Under the pieces are notes generated by a model that had not been told where the DNA came from, did not search any database, and worked only from the letters and a program-made list of their open reading frames with translations. Of a stretch of 64,000 nucleotides of DNA, positions 11,001 through 25,310 are shown in pieces. Each line of letters opens with the position of its first letter. The stretch's first letter is position 1. The stretch covers positions 70,309,023 through 70,373,022 of the forward strand of contig OY726560.1 of assembly GCA_963383645.1 (NCBI GenBank). The letters are read 5' to 3'. The translations under genes and the position numbers were made by a program. The DNA comes from Muscardinus avellanarius. Lineage: Eukaryota > Chordata > Mammalia > Rodentia > Gliridae.

Positions 11001-11919
11001 AGCGTGCGCCACCACGCCCGGCCAAAAAATTGATTTTTTTAACAATTTTTTTATTGAACATAAATAGTAGACATTTAAACTATATTTGGTGCCCTCTTCC
11101 CCCTGCCCCCGTTTTCCCTTCCCCCCCTCCCACCAGTGGTTGTCCAGGTTAACCACGTCTTATTCATAATTTTACACATGTTCAGATGTAGACCCTCTTT
11201 AATCAAGATCAGCCTTCCTCCTCTCCTATCTTTCCATTCAAACGTTGCTGGTATTCCCCCTTCACAAAAGAAGAGATACAAAGGGCCAATAATACATGAA
11301 AAGATGTTCTTCATCACTGGCCATCAGGGAGATGCAAATCAAAACTACACTGAGATTCCATCTAACCCCAGTCAGAGTGGCAAGCATAAAGAAATCAAAC
11401 AACAACAAATGCTGGCGAGGATGTGGGGAAAGAGGAACTCTCTTACACTGTTGGTGGGAATGCAAACTAGTTCAGCCACTATGGAGATCTGTGTGGAGAT
11501 TCCTATGAAAGGTGGGAATAGATCCACCATATGATCCAGCTATACCACTCCTGGGTATCTTTCCAAAGAGGCTGAATTCAGAGAAATACAGCAACATATG
11601 CATACCTATGTTCATAGCAGCACAATTTGTAATAGCCAAAATATGGAACCAACCCAGATCACCATCAACAGATGAATGGATAGCAAAACTGTGGGAAATG
11701 CACACAATGGAATTCTATTCAGCCATAAAGAAGAACAAAATCATATCATTTGCAAGAAGATGGAAAGCCCTGGAGAACATGTTAAGTGAGATCAGCCAAG
11801 CACAGAAGGAGAAGGTACATATGTTTCCTCTAATATGCCCAAACTAGGAAACACAAAGGATACCAGTGGGACTCCAGAGAAAATAAAACTTTCTAAAGTT
11901 TGAGTCAGTAAATTTTATT

Positions 11920-11973
<54 letters not shown>

Positions 11974-13889
11974 AGGGGATTCAACCCAGGACAGTCTACC
12001 TCTGAGCTACACCCCCAGCCCTATTTTATTTTTATTTTGAAACAGGGTCTCACTAAGTTTGTTAATGGCCTCTCTATGTTGCTGGTCCTAGCTTTGAACC
12101 TGTGGTCCTCCAGATTCAGCCTCCCAAGTACTGGGATGACAGACATGCACCACCATACCCTGCTTAATATAAGTATCTTAAATATTACTCTAGAAAAGAA
12201 AGGCATTACATAATTGTTGATTATTTTAAAACATTTATGAGCTGATTTCTACCTTGGTTTTTCTTTTGTATTTTTACCTTTAAAAAAATAAATACACAGT
12301 TGGGGAAATTAAACATTTATCTTTTAAAAACTTATACTTGATGGCCTACCAGTTCCTGTGTGTATATGGGGGAGGGAGTGGATACTGTGGATTGAACCTA
12401 CAGACATTCTACATCCCAGTCCTTTTTATTTTTTGTTTTGAAACAGGTCTTGCTAGGTTGTTGAGAGTCTCACTAAGTTGCTGAGGCTTATCTTGAACCT
12501 GCAATCCTCCTGTCTCAGCCTCCACAGTACTGGGGTTACAGGCATGTGCCACCACCACGTCTGGCCCTCCCAGTCCTTCATCTATCTTATTTTATATTGC
12601 AATAATAAGAAAATACTGTATTTATATAATTATTTTACTTATGGTCTTGCTTAGAATTTTATTGAGATTATACTTTAATATGTCAAATGAAGTAATGTTC
12701 TATCAATAGAGAATTGTATTCAGCTCGGTGCAGTGATGCACGCTTGTAATTCCAGCATTTGGGAGGCTGAGACGGGGGGATCGTGGTTCATGGACAGCCT
12801 AAGCTACTTAGTGAAGCCCTTTGCAACTCAGTGAGACCCTATTCAAAAAATAAAGAATAAAATATAGGGCTGGAGGTGCAGCTCAGAGGCAGGATGTGCC
12901 TAGATTCCATCCCCAGTTCCACAAAAAAAACCCCACAAGAGAATTGTATAAATTATGGTAAAGCCACATTGCGATATAGTAAAACTGTGATGCAGTTTTG
13001 TTAAATAGAATTAATAAAATTAAAATGGGATAATGTCATTCTTTTTGTACATACATGATTATATTTATCACACCCATCTATGTAAAAAGGATATACATTT
13101 ATATGCTTATATATGCTTAACATATTAACATAAAGTGGTAGATATGCTAAACATATAAAAAACTCCAAATAACTTGCATTTGAATTTTGTGCATTTTTCT
13201 CATACACATATAAGAAATATAAAAGTAATTTAGTGAAAAGAAGTGTTAGTAGTTCAAATTATTAGAGCTAAAAATATAACAATAGAAATTATTAAGCTAT
13301 CTTAAATTCTTTTGGGACAAGGTAAATTATAAACCAGCAAACCACTAACCATACACAGAAACAAGTGAAATAGATAAGGTAACTAAACACACCAAATCAC
13401 TACTGTCTTTACCATCTTGAATACCTACAAGTATTTTAATGCAGATGCTGACAGTTTTGATCCACATATAAAGTCTGTTCTGATTCTGCGACTTGCTAGA
13501 TAATAGCCATGAATCATTCTTTCTGCCTCCACACTGAATTCTATATCCAAGTTCTTTGCAAAAGCCAGTAGCTATGTTAAAATGTGAAAAAATTAAGAGA
13601 TTTAAGTTTTATTATAGAATCTATAAAAAAAGTACAAAGTATCTCATTAGTATCTTATTTTTAAGAGTTTTCATAGTTTACAAATTGAATAAACATCTCT
13701 GGAGGTCACTGAGCGCTTCCATACTTGTAATCCCAGTAGTTAAGAAGCTGAGACAGGAGGATCACAGGTTCAAGGACAACCTTAGCAAGTAGTGAGACTC
13801 ACCAACCTACTGATCCTGTTTCCAAATAAATAAAATCAGGCTGAAGGTGTAGCTCAAAGGTAGAATGCCTCTGGATTCAACCCCCAATA

Positions 13890-13944
<55 letters not shown>

Positions 13945-14798
13945 GAATATTAAAGTTTACCTAGAATAATCTCCTCCCTTGCAGTGCAGAAATATTCTGT
14001 ATAACATGGATTTGAATGACTAGCTCATCTTTGCTTCCAGTGAAAGTAAGGCTGTCAGAAGTTCATTTCTCTTTTGAATAACTTTAATTCTTCCACAGTT
14101 TATTTCCTCATAACTTAATTTCATAGGCTCTAGAGCTAGTTGCCCTCCTAACTTTCCTTCCTTCCTTTTAAAAAACACTTAACTGAGCCGGGCGTGGTGG
14201 CGCACGCTTGTAATCCCCGTGCTTGGGAGGCGGAGACAGGAGGATCACACGGGTTCGAAGCCAGCCTCAGCTACTTAGTGAGGCTTTCAGCAACTTAGTG
14301 AGACCCTGTTTCCAAATAAAATATAAAAAAGGTCTGGGAGTATAGCCCGGAGGTAGAAAGCCTCTAGGTTCCATCCCCAGTCCCACCAAAAAATAATAAA
14401 TAAATAAATAAATAAAAAATAAAAAACACTTAACTGAAGCGGGGCATGGTGGCGCACAATAGTAATACCAGCATTCTGGAGGCTGAGACTGGAGAATCGC
14501 GGTTTGCAGACAGCCCCAGCTACTTAGTGAGACCCTCTGCAACTTAGTGAAACCTTGTTTCAAAATAAAGAATAAAAAACAGGGCAGGGGGTGTAGCTCG
14601 GAGGTTGAATGCCCCTGGGTTCCATCCCCAGACCCGCGCAAAAACAAAACAAAACAAAAAAACCCACTTAATGGAACACTTGCAATGAAAAAGGCATATT
14701 GTATCAACTGCTAATAAGATGGGCCCTAAAAATACAGGAAGATTTGGATAGAGAATAATTCTACAACACAATTTACCATTGTTTTCTGAGTGCTGTGC

Positions 14799-14829
<31 letters not shown>

Positions 14830-14885
14830 TTTTTGTGGTACTGGGGATGGAACCCAGGGGCATTCTAACTCTGAGCTACACCCCA

Positions 14886-14934
<49 letters not shown>

Positions 14935-17900
14935 GTACTGGAGTTCCTGGAAACCCTTCTACCTCTGGGCTACACTCCCAGACCTGTTTTATATTTTTAT
15001 TTGGAAACAGAGTCTCTTAAGCCAGAGAGGCGTGATACTTCTGTCTCTGCCTCCCAAGCCCGGGGATTACAAGCGTGTGCCACCACGCCCGGCCTTATTT
15101 TTATTCTTTACTTGGAAACGGGGTCTCACTAAGTTGCTGAGAGCCTCACTAAGTAGCTGAGGCTGGCTATGAACCTGCGTGATGCTCCTGTCTCAGCCTC
15201 CCAAGTACTGGGATTTCAAGTGTGCACTACCACACCCAGCTCCAACCTCAGTAATTAAAAAAAAAAAAAAAAAAAACCCAAAAACCAATAAAAGCTGGGC
15301 ATGGTGGGACCTTGTTTCAAAATAAAGAATAAAAAATAGGGGAGCTGGGTATGTTGGCACATGCTTGTAATCCCAGCATTCAGGAGGCTGAGACTGGAGG
15401 ATCACGGTTCACAGACAGCCTCAGCTCTGTAATTTAATGAGACCCTGTTTCAAAATAAAGAATAAAAAATAGAGGAGGGGTGTAGTTCGGAGTTCGAATG
15501 CCCCTGGGTTCCATCCCCAGACCCGCAAAAAGTGGGGAGGGGGGGTGCTGGGGGTGTAGCTCAGAGGTAGAATGCCTTTGGGTTTCATCCCCAAAACCGG
15601 AAAACAATTTTTTCTAAAGTTGGCCTGGAACCTGCAATACTCCTATCAGCTTCCCAAGTACTAGGATTACAGGTGTAATATTTTTATCTTAAACATAACC
15701 TTTTTTTTTAAAAAAAAAAAAAAAAGGATATGGCACTATCCTGGAATGAACATGTCCTTTTTTTTTTTTTTTTTGACTGATAATATTTCTTACTTGGAAA
15801 CAGGGTCTCACTAGGTTGCTGTGATCCTCACTAAATTGCTGAGTCTATCTTGAACCCGGGATCCTCCTGCTGTGTGTACCACCACATCTGGTTTCTTCTC
15901 ATCTTTTACATTCTACACTGATGTTTCATTTCTGAATTCCTAAAATACTTATAGTTTGTACCACTCAGTTTAGCACTCTAAGCTGTTCCTTAATTATTTC
16001 ATATATCTTGTTTACTCTCAAGTGATTTATTAGTTAAAGAAGAAAGTTTTCTATATCTTTAAGACTAGAAAAGAATAGAAACAGGCAAATTAATGTGAAG
16101 TATTCAGCAAATACCTGACTAATAAATCCATAGTTTTATGATTGTTCATTTGCTGTTCAGGGGAAAAAATGGACAAAAGTTTCACTGGGTCATACTTTGT
16201 CTATATTTAGTGCCTATATTTATAATTTAGTAATTCTTAGATAATTAATTCTCTTACATACAAAAAACCAGCCACAAAATTTATCATATCATTAACATTC
16301 TTTTTAAAATTCTAATCTATATCTACATGAATAAATTATTTCCTTCCTTCTTTCTTTCCTTCCTTCCAACTGAGGATTGAACCTAGGAGCATTCTACCTC
16401 TGAGCTACACTACAGTGCTATTTAACTTTTTCTTTTTGGTACTGAAATTAAACCCAGGGGCATTTTACCTCTGAGCTTCAGCTTCAGTCCTATTTTATTT
16501 TTTATTTTGAGCAGGGTCTCACTAAGTTGCTGAGGCTGATCTCAAACCTGCAATCCTCCTGTTTCAGCCTCCTAAGTACTGGGATTACAAATATGTGCCA
16601 CCACATTCAGTTAAGAAAAATATTTTTAATAGTCATGAACTTCTACTCCCTAATATCTCCTTTCTTTTATCTGTCCTACCAAATATTTTATGATAGACAG
16701 ATAATATAGTTTAAAAGGGTTTCAGGCATAAATGCTTGGATGCCTTTATTTTTTATTTTTTAATATTTGTTTATATATTTATTTATTTTTTGCGGGTCTG
16801 GGGATGGAACCCAGGGCCATTTGACCTCCAAACTACACCCCTGCTCTATTTTTATTCTTTATTTTGAAACAGGGTCTCACTAAGTAGCTGAGGCTGTCTG
16901 TGAACAGTGATCCTCCTGTCTCAGCCCCCCGGATGCTGGGATTACAAGTGTGTACCACCATGCCCAGCTTTTGAATGCCTTTAATAAGCTATGACAGTCA
17001 TGACTACATTTATATCTTTAGCTCTCAGGTTCTCTGAACATGTTTTCATAATGTAAAGACATTATGGGTTAAATAATCCTAGATATTTCTGGAAGTCAAA
17101 ACTCTAAAGGCATTCATATAAGGGATAGTCTTTTGAATAGTCCCCCCCCACCCCCCTTTGGTACTGGGAGTTGAACCCAGGGCCATTCTACCTTGAACTA
17201 CACCCCCAGTCCTATTTTTTATTCTTTATTTTGAAACAGTGTCTCACTAAGTTGCAGAGGGCCTAAATAGATGAGGCTAGCTGTGAATCTCCATCTTCTG
17301 TCTCAGCCTCCCAAGTACTCCGATTACAAACATGAGCCATCACACTCAGTTCTGAATAGTTTTTAAAATGTAAATAACTGTATCTGTATAGACTATCACA
17401 ATTTTAATAGAATATTTTATTCTGGTTTTCTCTTCACTGACATTCCTTAAGCTATAGTGAATTTTTTTATACTACTGGGGATTGAACCCAGTGGTATTCT
17501 ACCTTTGAGATACACGCCAACCCTATTTTTTATGTTTTATTTTGAAACAGTCTCACTACATTGCTGAAGGCCTTTTTAGGTTGCTGAAGCTTGTCAGGAA
17601 CCTGTGCTCCTCTTGTCTCAATCTCCCAAGTACTGGGATTACAAATGTGCACCACCACACCCTGCTAAACTATGCTGATTTGGACAGTGAAACAAAGAAT
17701 AAATTCAATATTATAGACATATTTTTTGACACAGGGTCTCATTATGTTGCTCAGGTCGGTCTCAAACTCGTGATCCTCCTGCTTTAGTCTTTTCAGTAGC
17801 TGGGATTACAAGAAGTTGTGTCACTCAGTTTAAATTTAATATTTTATTTTATTTTATTTTGAAGTACTGGGGATGGAACCCAGGGGCATTGTACCTCTGA

Positions 17901-19592
17901 GCTATACCTCCAGCCATAGTTTTTAGTTTTGTTTTTACTTTTGAAACAGAGTCTCACTGAGTTGCAAAGGGACTTGCTAAGTAGCTGAGGCTGTCCGCAA
18001 ACTGTGATCCTCCATGCCACTATACCGGCTCCTAAATTCAATATTTTAATATCCATTTTCTTACATAGGTGTTTATTTAATTATAATCCTAAATAATTTC
18101 TATACAATGTTCTTAAAATGTTTAACACCTGAAAGTAAGTTGGAATAAAAATCCTATATGAAGAAAATTGAATGCTCAGAGACTTCTATTTAAATTGAGA
18201 AATATTAACATAGGCATTCTAGGTAAGCATCATATCTACCTTTACCTTTTCAAAATCTTCAGTTGTGAACTCTTTAGAGGCTAAATAAAAGAGCCCATTA
18301 GGATCAATGGCTTTCTTCAAAGTGTGTTGCACAGTAGAAAGAAGTGGATGGCAAGGAGATGATTCATTACAGTTAATCAATAATCCAAAGGCCTCCACAA
18401 GGTTAGCTGAAATCAAACTGCAATCCTACATCAAACCAAAAGGAAATAGGTAAATAGTAAGCTCTGGAATTTCCACAATTTAGAAATAATTTACTATATA
18501 TTAGTCATATCATTTATTATTAAAGCATTATTTTATTATTAATTATAATTTAAAGCAGTATTTGAATAGCCTGGGAACTTGTAGAGAACTCTTACTTGGC
18601 TATTTTCTTACACATTATTAAAGATTCCCCAACTAGGAATTCAAAAAGAAATTTCTACTGAGCAGACATCTGATTTGCAGGACTAAAATACACTAAAAAT
18701 GTCAGGGCTGCAGATGTAGCTCAGTCATAGGGTACTTGACTAGCACGCATGAGGTTCTGGGCTCCATCCCTAGTATTACATAAGTAAATAAGTAAAACAC
18801 TTAAACAACTAGGTTATTTATTTATTTTGTGGTACTGGGGATTTAACCTAGAGGGATTTTTCCTCCAAGTTATACCCCCATCCCATTTTTTTTTTCTTAT
18901 TTGGAAGCAGGGTCTCGCTAAATTGCTGAGGCTGGCTTTAAATTGGCGACTCTCCTGTATCAGCCTCCCACCTACTGGAATTACAAGCATGAACCACCAT
19001 GCCCAGCTTGGGTTATTGTTAAGTTGTTGTGAAAATATAAAAATAGGTTAATAACAAAGGATTACGGTTCCTGGACAGCCTCAGCTACTTAGTGAGGCCC
19101 TCTGCAACTTAGTGAGACCCTGTTTCAAAATAAAGAATAAAAAATTAGGGCTAGAGGGTATAGCTTGGAGATAGAATGCCCCTGCGTTCCATCTTCAGTA
19201 CCAAAAAAGAAAAACTGATTAATAACAAAATGGGTTAATAAACAAGAACATAAAGACATAATAAAAATTTGTGACATTAAATTTTTGAGAGCTGGGCATG
19301 GTGGCACATGCTTGTAATCCCAGTACTTGGGAGGCTGAGACAGGAGAATTGCAGTTTTGAGGCCAGCCTCAGTAACTTAGTGAGGCCCTGTTTCAAAATA
19401 AAGAATAAAGCCAGGCATAGTGGCGCATGCTTGTAATCCCAGTGCTTGGGAGGGATTGCACAGGTTCAAAGCCAGCTTCAGCTACTTAGTGAGGTTCTCA
19501 GTAACTTAGTGAGACCCTGATTCCAAATAAAGTATAAAATAGGTCTGGAAGTAGAGCCTGGAGGAAGAAAGCCCTTGGTTTCCACCCCAGTA

Positions 19593-19636
<44 letters not shown>

Positions 19637-22038
19637 ATAAAAATAGGGCTGGGAGTGTGGCTCATAGGTAGAGTACCTCTGGGTTCCATCCTCAGTATCA
19701 TGAAAGGAAGGAAGGGAGGGAGGAAGGAAAGCAGAAGGAAGAAAATCCTTGAACAACACTCAGGATAAGACAAACATGCCTTACCATCTGGCCAATTAGA
19801 GCATTGTTTTTCTGTGTGCTTCTCCTTGAAGATGACTCCATATCAACAAAAGACCAAAAACTGCACTGAACTGAAAAAGTCATCTGTTGATCAATATCAT
19901 CCCCAAACCTCTTTCCTGGGATGTATACTGTAGTGCTTCTGCTCTCCAGAACTAAGTCAGAAGACATTATCCATTTGTTATTTAAGTTAATTTTAGTGTA
20001 TATATCTACAAATTGATACCAATATATTATATAAAAATTTGTCAAAATTTCATAGTGTATCCTGACTTGAATAGAATCACAGTCCATAGCATGTAGCTGG
20101 AATTGTGGTTGGACATCTGAGAGGAGTAGGCAGAGGTCTAGGAGACTAGTCAAATAGTGCAGGTTTACAAGTAAGCTGAAATTAAATGATGTCTTTTACG
20201 TGGGAAAAAATTATAGAAAGTGTTCAGATCATGTGGGAGGGAGTATGAGAGGAAAAAACAGAAAATACCAACAATAATGATTGAAAGTATATTGCAAATT
20301 CCACATATTCAAAACAAAATCCATAATCTGCCCCCCTCTCTCCATGGTTCTTGTTCATTATTCACAGTTAGTGATATACCATCCACCCACTTAAAACCCA
20401 AACAAAATGACAATGTAAAGGCACTTGGGAGACTGAGGCAGGAGGATTGCAATTTAGTAAGACTGTTTCCAAATAAAAAATGAAAAGGCCTGGGGGTGTA
20501 GCTCAGAGGTAGAGTGCCACTGGGTTCAACCCCCTGTACCCTGTTCCCCTAAGAGCAAAATAAGTAACTAATAATTGAATAAATAATAATAAATTAATAA
20601 TTGAATAAATAAACAATTGAATAAATAAAATATATAACCATCCTATTCTCCTTTCTATCCTTCCTTCACCTTTATAACCAATTTGGATTTAACACTGCTC
20701 CTAGGATTCTACCTTTGAAGTGTTTTCTAATTGACTTTCTTTTCATTCATGATAATGGCATTTTGCATCCATGTTTAGCTTTCTCTTAGATCACGGGGTA
20801 ACTGTATATTTAATTTTATAGAAACTGAAAGGGCAGTTTTCAAAATGTCTTTACCAGCCGGGCGTGGTGGCGCACGCTTGTAATCCCTGCTTGGGAGGCA
20901 GAGACAGGAGGATTGCGCAGGTTCGAAGCCAGCTATGCTGGCTTAAGAGACCCTGTTTCCAAATAAAAAAGTGTATAATAGGTCTGGGAGTGTAGCCCGG
21001 AGGTAGAAGGGTTTCCAGGAACCCCAGTACCACCAAAAAAAAAAAAAAGTCTTTACCATTTGATACTCCCACCAACAATATATGAGAATCCAGAATCTCC
21101 ACATCCTCAATAACATTTTTTATTGTCAATTTTTTAATTTTTACCATTGTAATAGGCAAGGCCAGTTACATAGTTCATGGGGCCCAATGTAAAACAAAAT
21201 CTAAGTCTCTTGTTAAAATAATAAGAAAAATATTACTGTTAAATACTAATATACAAAGCTTTTTCCTTAAAAAAAAACAATAACTTTCAAACAAGGCATG
21301 GTGACATACACCTGTAATCCCAGTATTGGGGAGGTCAAGACAGGAAGATAGCAGGTTCCCTGCCACTCTCAGCAACTTATCAAGACCCTCCTCAGCAATT
21401 TAGTAGACCCTGTTTTAAAATAAAAATAAAATAGGGCTGGGGGTATAGCTCAGAGGTGGAATGCCCCTGGGTTCAATCCCCAGTGCCACAAAAATATTTT
21501 ATTACATATAAAATATAATAAGAGTGATGTAGAGAAACTATATTCATCATGCATTACTGGTGGGAATATAGACTGGTGTGGTTCCTGTGAAAATCAGTTA
21601 ATAGCTCCTCAAAAAGTTAGATGTTAAAAAAAAAGTTAGATGTTAGCCAGGCGTGGTGGCGCACACTTGTAATCCCAGCATTTGGGAGGCCGAGACAGGA
21701 GGACTGCAGTTAGAGGACAGCCTCAGCTACTACTTAGTGAAGCCCTTTGCAATTCAGTGAGTCCTTGTTTCAAAATAAAGACTAAAAAAATAGGGCTTGG
21801 GGGTGTCTTTCAGAGATAGAATGCCCCTGGGTTCCAACCTTACCCCTGCAAAAAAAAAAAAGAAAAAAAAAGTTAGATGTTGAATTACCTTCCACTACTA
21901 GTTATATGCCCAAGAGAATTGAAAGCAGAGATTCAAATAAACACTTGTACACCAAGTTTCATAGCAGAATTATTCACAGATATCAAAAAGTAGAAAAAAT
22001 AAAGTGTCCATTAACAAGTGAATAGATTTTTTAAAGTG

Positions 22039-22080
<42 letters not shown>

Positions 22081-22291
22081 CTACTCAGCTATAAAAATGG
22101 ATGAAATTCTAGCCGGGCATGGTGGCGCACGCTTGTAATCCCAGTGCTTGGGAGGCTGAGACAGGAGGATCGCGCAGGTTCGAAGCCAGCCTCAGCTGGT
22201 TTAAAAGACCCTGTTTCCAAATAAAATATAAAATAGGTCTGGGAGTGTAGCCTGGAGGTAGAAGGCCCCTGGGTTCCATTCCCAGTACCAC

Positions 22292-22338
<47 letters not shown>

Positions 22339-22638
22339 AAATGGATGAAATTCTATTAATAGGCAAGTTCAAGCTGGGCGTGATGGCACATGCTTGTAAT
22401 CCCAGTACTTGGGAGGCTAAGACAGGAGGATTGCAGGTTCACAGACAGCCTCAGCTACTTAGTGAGACCCTCCGCTACTTAGTGAGACCCTGTTTCAAAA
22501 GAAAGAATAAAAAAGAGGGCTCCGGGTATAGCTCAGTAGAATGCCCCTGCGTTCTCTTCCCAGTACCACAAAAAAAAGAATGAAAGAAAGAGAGAGAAAG
22601 AGAGAAAGAAAGAAAAGAAAAGAAAGAGAGAGAGAGAG

Positions 22639-22681
<43 letters not shown>

Positions 22682-24340
22682 GGCAAGTTCATAAAGACAG
22701 AAAGTAGAATAGAAGTTAACAGGAGCCACGGGTAGGAGAGAATAGAGAGTTACTGTTTATAGTGTTTAATGAATATATAATTCGATTTGGAATGATGAAA
22801 CAGTTCTAGAAATGTACAATAGTGATGGTAACAAAATATTGTGAATGCACTTACTGCCACTGAATCATATACTTAAAAACGGTCAAAGAGCTGGACCTTG
22901 TGGCACACACACTTGTAATCCCAGTACTTGGGAGGCTAAGGAGGATCTTGGGTTCCTGGACAGCCTCAGTTACTTAGTGAGGCCCTCTGCAACTTAGTGA
23001 GACCTTGTTTCAAGAATAAAAAAATAAGGCTGGGGGGGAGGATGTAGCTTGGAGGTAGAATGCCCCTGGGTTTTATCCCCAGTACTAAAAAAAACAACAA
23101 ACCCAAACAAACAACAACAAAACAAAAACAAAAAAACCCCAAACAAACAAACAAAAAAAAGGTCAAAGTGGCACATTTTATTTTATGTGTTATTTTATTT
23201 TAATAAAAGAAGGAAATGAGCCATAATCCCAGTACTTGGGAGGCTGAAACAGGGGTATCACAGGTTTGAAGTCAGCCTTAGCAGCAACTTAGTAAGAACC
23301 TGTTTCAAAATAAAAAATAAAAAGAGGCCAGAGTATATCTTGGAGGTAGAATGCCTCTCAGTTCAATCTCTAGTACCCCCCACCAAAAAAAAAAGGAATG
23401 AAGTACTGGTACATGCTATATCATGGGCAAAACTTGATAACACGCTCAATGAAAAGAGACAGTTACAAAACCCGCGTATAGTATGATTTCATTTATATGA
23501 AATATACAGAACAGGCAAATTCATAGAAACAAAAGGCAAGTTTGGGAAATGGAAGACATGGTCTCCTAGGGACTGTTAGTGGCCTCTTTTTTACGCAGTT
23601 GAAAATGTGTTGATCTGGAGTATCCAAGTGAGAATCGATTTTGTGCTATGGAAGCTGTGCAGTGACTGTAAATGCTATAAGATATAGGGTGGCAAGGTAC
23701 TATGCATAGATGTTTCCTCTGCTCATGCTTAAGCTCCACCATCTCACTCAACTTCCTTGTAAACACAAGTTCAAAGATAAAGTCATTAAAAATTTTAAGA
23801 GGCTTCCAAACCCGGGTGTGGTGGTGCATGCTTATAACCCCAGCATTTGAGAGGTTAAGACAGGAGAATCTTGGTTAGCTGACAGCCTCAGCTACTTAGT
23901 GATGCCCTTTGCAACTCAGTGAGACTCTGTTTCAAAATAAAATATAAAAAAGAGGGCTGGGGGTGTAGCCCAGAGGTAGAATGCCCTGGGTTCCATCCCC
24001 AGTACTGCAAAGCAAAACAAAACAAACAAAACCCCCAAAACTGAGGAGTTTTCCAGGTGTGGTGGCATACACTGACACTTGGGAGGCTGAAACTGGAGGA
24101 TCTCAGGTAGAAGACCAGCCTCAGTAATTTAGTGAGAACTTTTTGTGGTGCATGCTTGTGATCCCCATTACCTGGGAGGCTGAGATAGGAGGATTGCAGG
24201 TTCGAGGACAGCCTCGGAGAGTAGTGAGACTCTCATCAACTTAGCAAGATCCTGTTTCAAAATAAAAAATAAAATAGGGCTGTGGTATATAGCTTGGAGG
24301 TAGAATGCCCCTAGGTTCGATCCCTAGTGCCACAAAATGA

Positions 24341-24371
<31 letters not shown>

Positions 24372-24451
24372 ATATTGATGAGATGAAGCAGAGTCTTCTC
24401 TCTTTCCCTACCTTTTCTTTCATTTTCTGTTCTTTTTTCTTTCTTTCTCAT

Positions 24452-24498
<47 letters not shown>

Positions 24499-25269
24499 TC
24501 CTATGGATTAAGTCCATGGGAGCTCTACCTCTATGCTACATGCCAGCCCTTTTTATTTTATTTTGAGACAGGGCCTCACTAAGTTGCCCAGGCTGGCCTC
24601 GAACTTGTGATCCTCCTGCCTTAGCTTCCCAAACACTTGGAATTACAGGTGTGGACCACTGTGCCTGGCTGATAGCATACTTTTTAATTCAATTCCATGC
24701 TCTTTAGAGGGAGCTACTTGTTCCATGTTCTGCTCATGAGTATTTGTATTTCATGGAGGTTATTGTTTTTGTTTCCTTAATGATGACTGATGCTTAACAC
24801 ATTTTCATGCGTTTATTGGTTATCTTGTCTATCTTACTTTGTAAAGTCACTATGCAAATCTACCTATTTTTTTTGCTAGGTTCTTTTTATTTATTTTTTT
24901 TATTTTTTTATTTTTTATTTTTTGCAGTACTGGGATGGAACCCAGGGGCTTTCTACTCCCCGCCACCCCATACACTCCCAGACCTATTTTATATTTTATT
25001 TGGAAACAGGGTCTCACTAAGTTGCTGAGAGCTTCACTAAGTAGCTGAGGCTGGCTTCAAACCTGCGCTATCCTCCTGTATCAGCCTCCCAAGTGCTGGG
25101 ATTACAAGTGTGCACCACCATGCCTAGCTTGCTAGGTTCTTTTTAAATTATTTGTTTTGGTGCTGGGGATGGAACCTAGGACTTCACTCATGTTAAACAT
25201 GCACTGTATTACTGAGCCCAAAGGTTTCTTTTTATTTTAAATTATTGGCTTAAATTAATTGTTTCTATG

Positions 25270-25310
<41 letters not shown>

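Larger units (their letters stand above)
8168..13428 (-). repeat. MCMDC2 intron 12: SINE, L1 and CR1/L3-like content
   Basis: SINEs: plus partial type B 8262-8380; minus type B 8825-8890, 8913-9095, 9100-9232 and 10835-11022; plus ID monomer 9487-9570; minus type A 11970-12163 and 12372-12563; plus 12721-12930. About 8455-8640 and 9390-9660 resemble CR1/L3 fragments, the latter split by the ID. L1 3'-end fragments lie at about 10090-10270 and 10370-10805 (plus) and 11023-11880 (see separate entry). From 12930 to 13428 I see only unique AT-rich sequence. Confidence 0.75.

Noticed and set aside
18706..18790. tRNA-like sequence (tagctcag ... ggttctgggctcc)
   Set aside because: ID SINE derived from a tRNA. 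It has an A-rich tail and no cloverleaf, and the same holds for other ID halves in the window.
20220..20483. 87-codon frame in intron 9
   Set aside because: No known similarity; it runs into a SINE at its end and lacks splice context.
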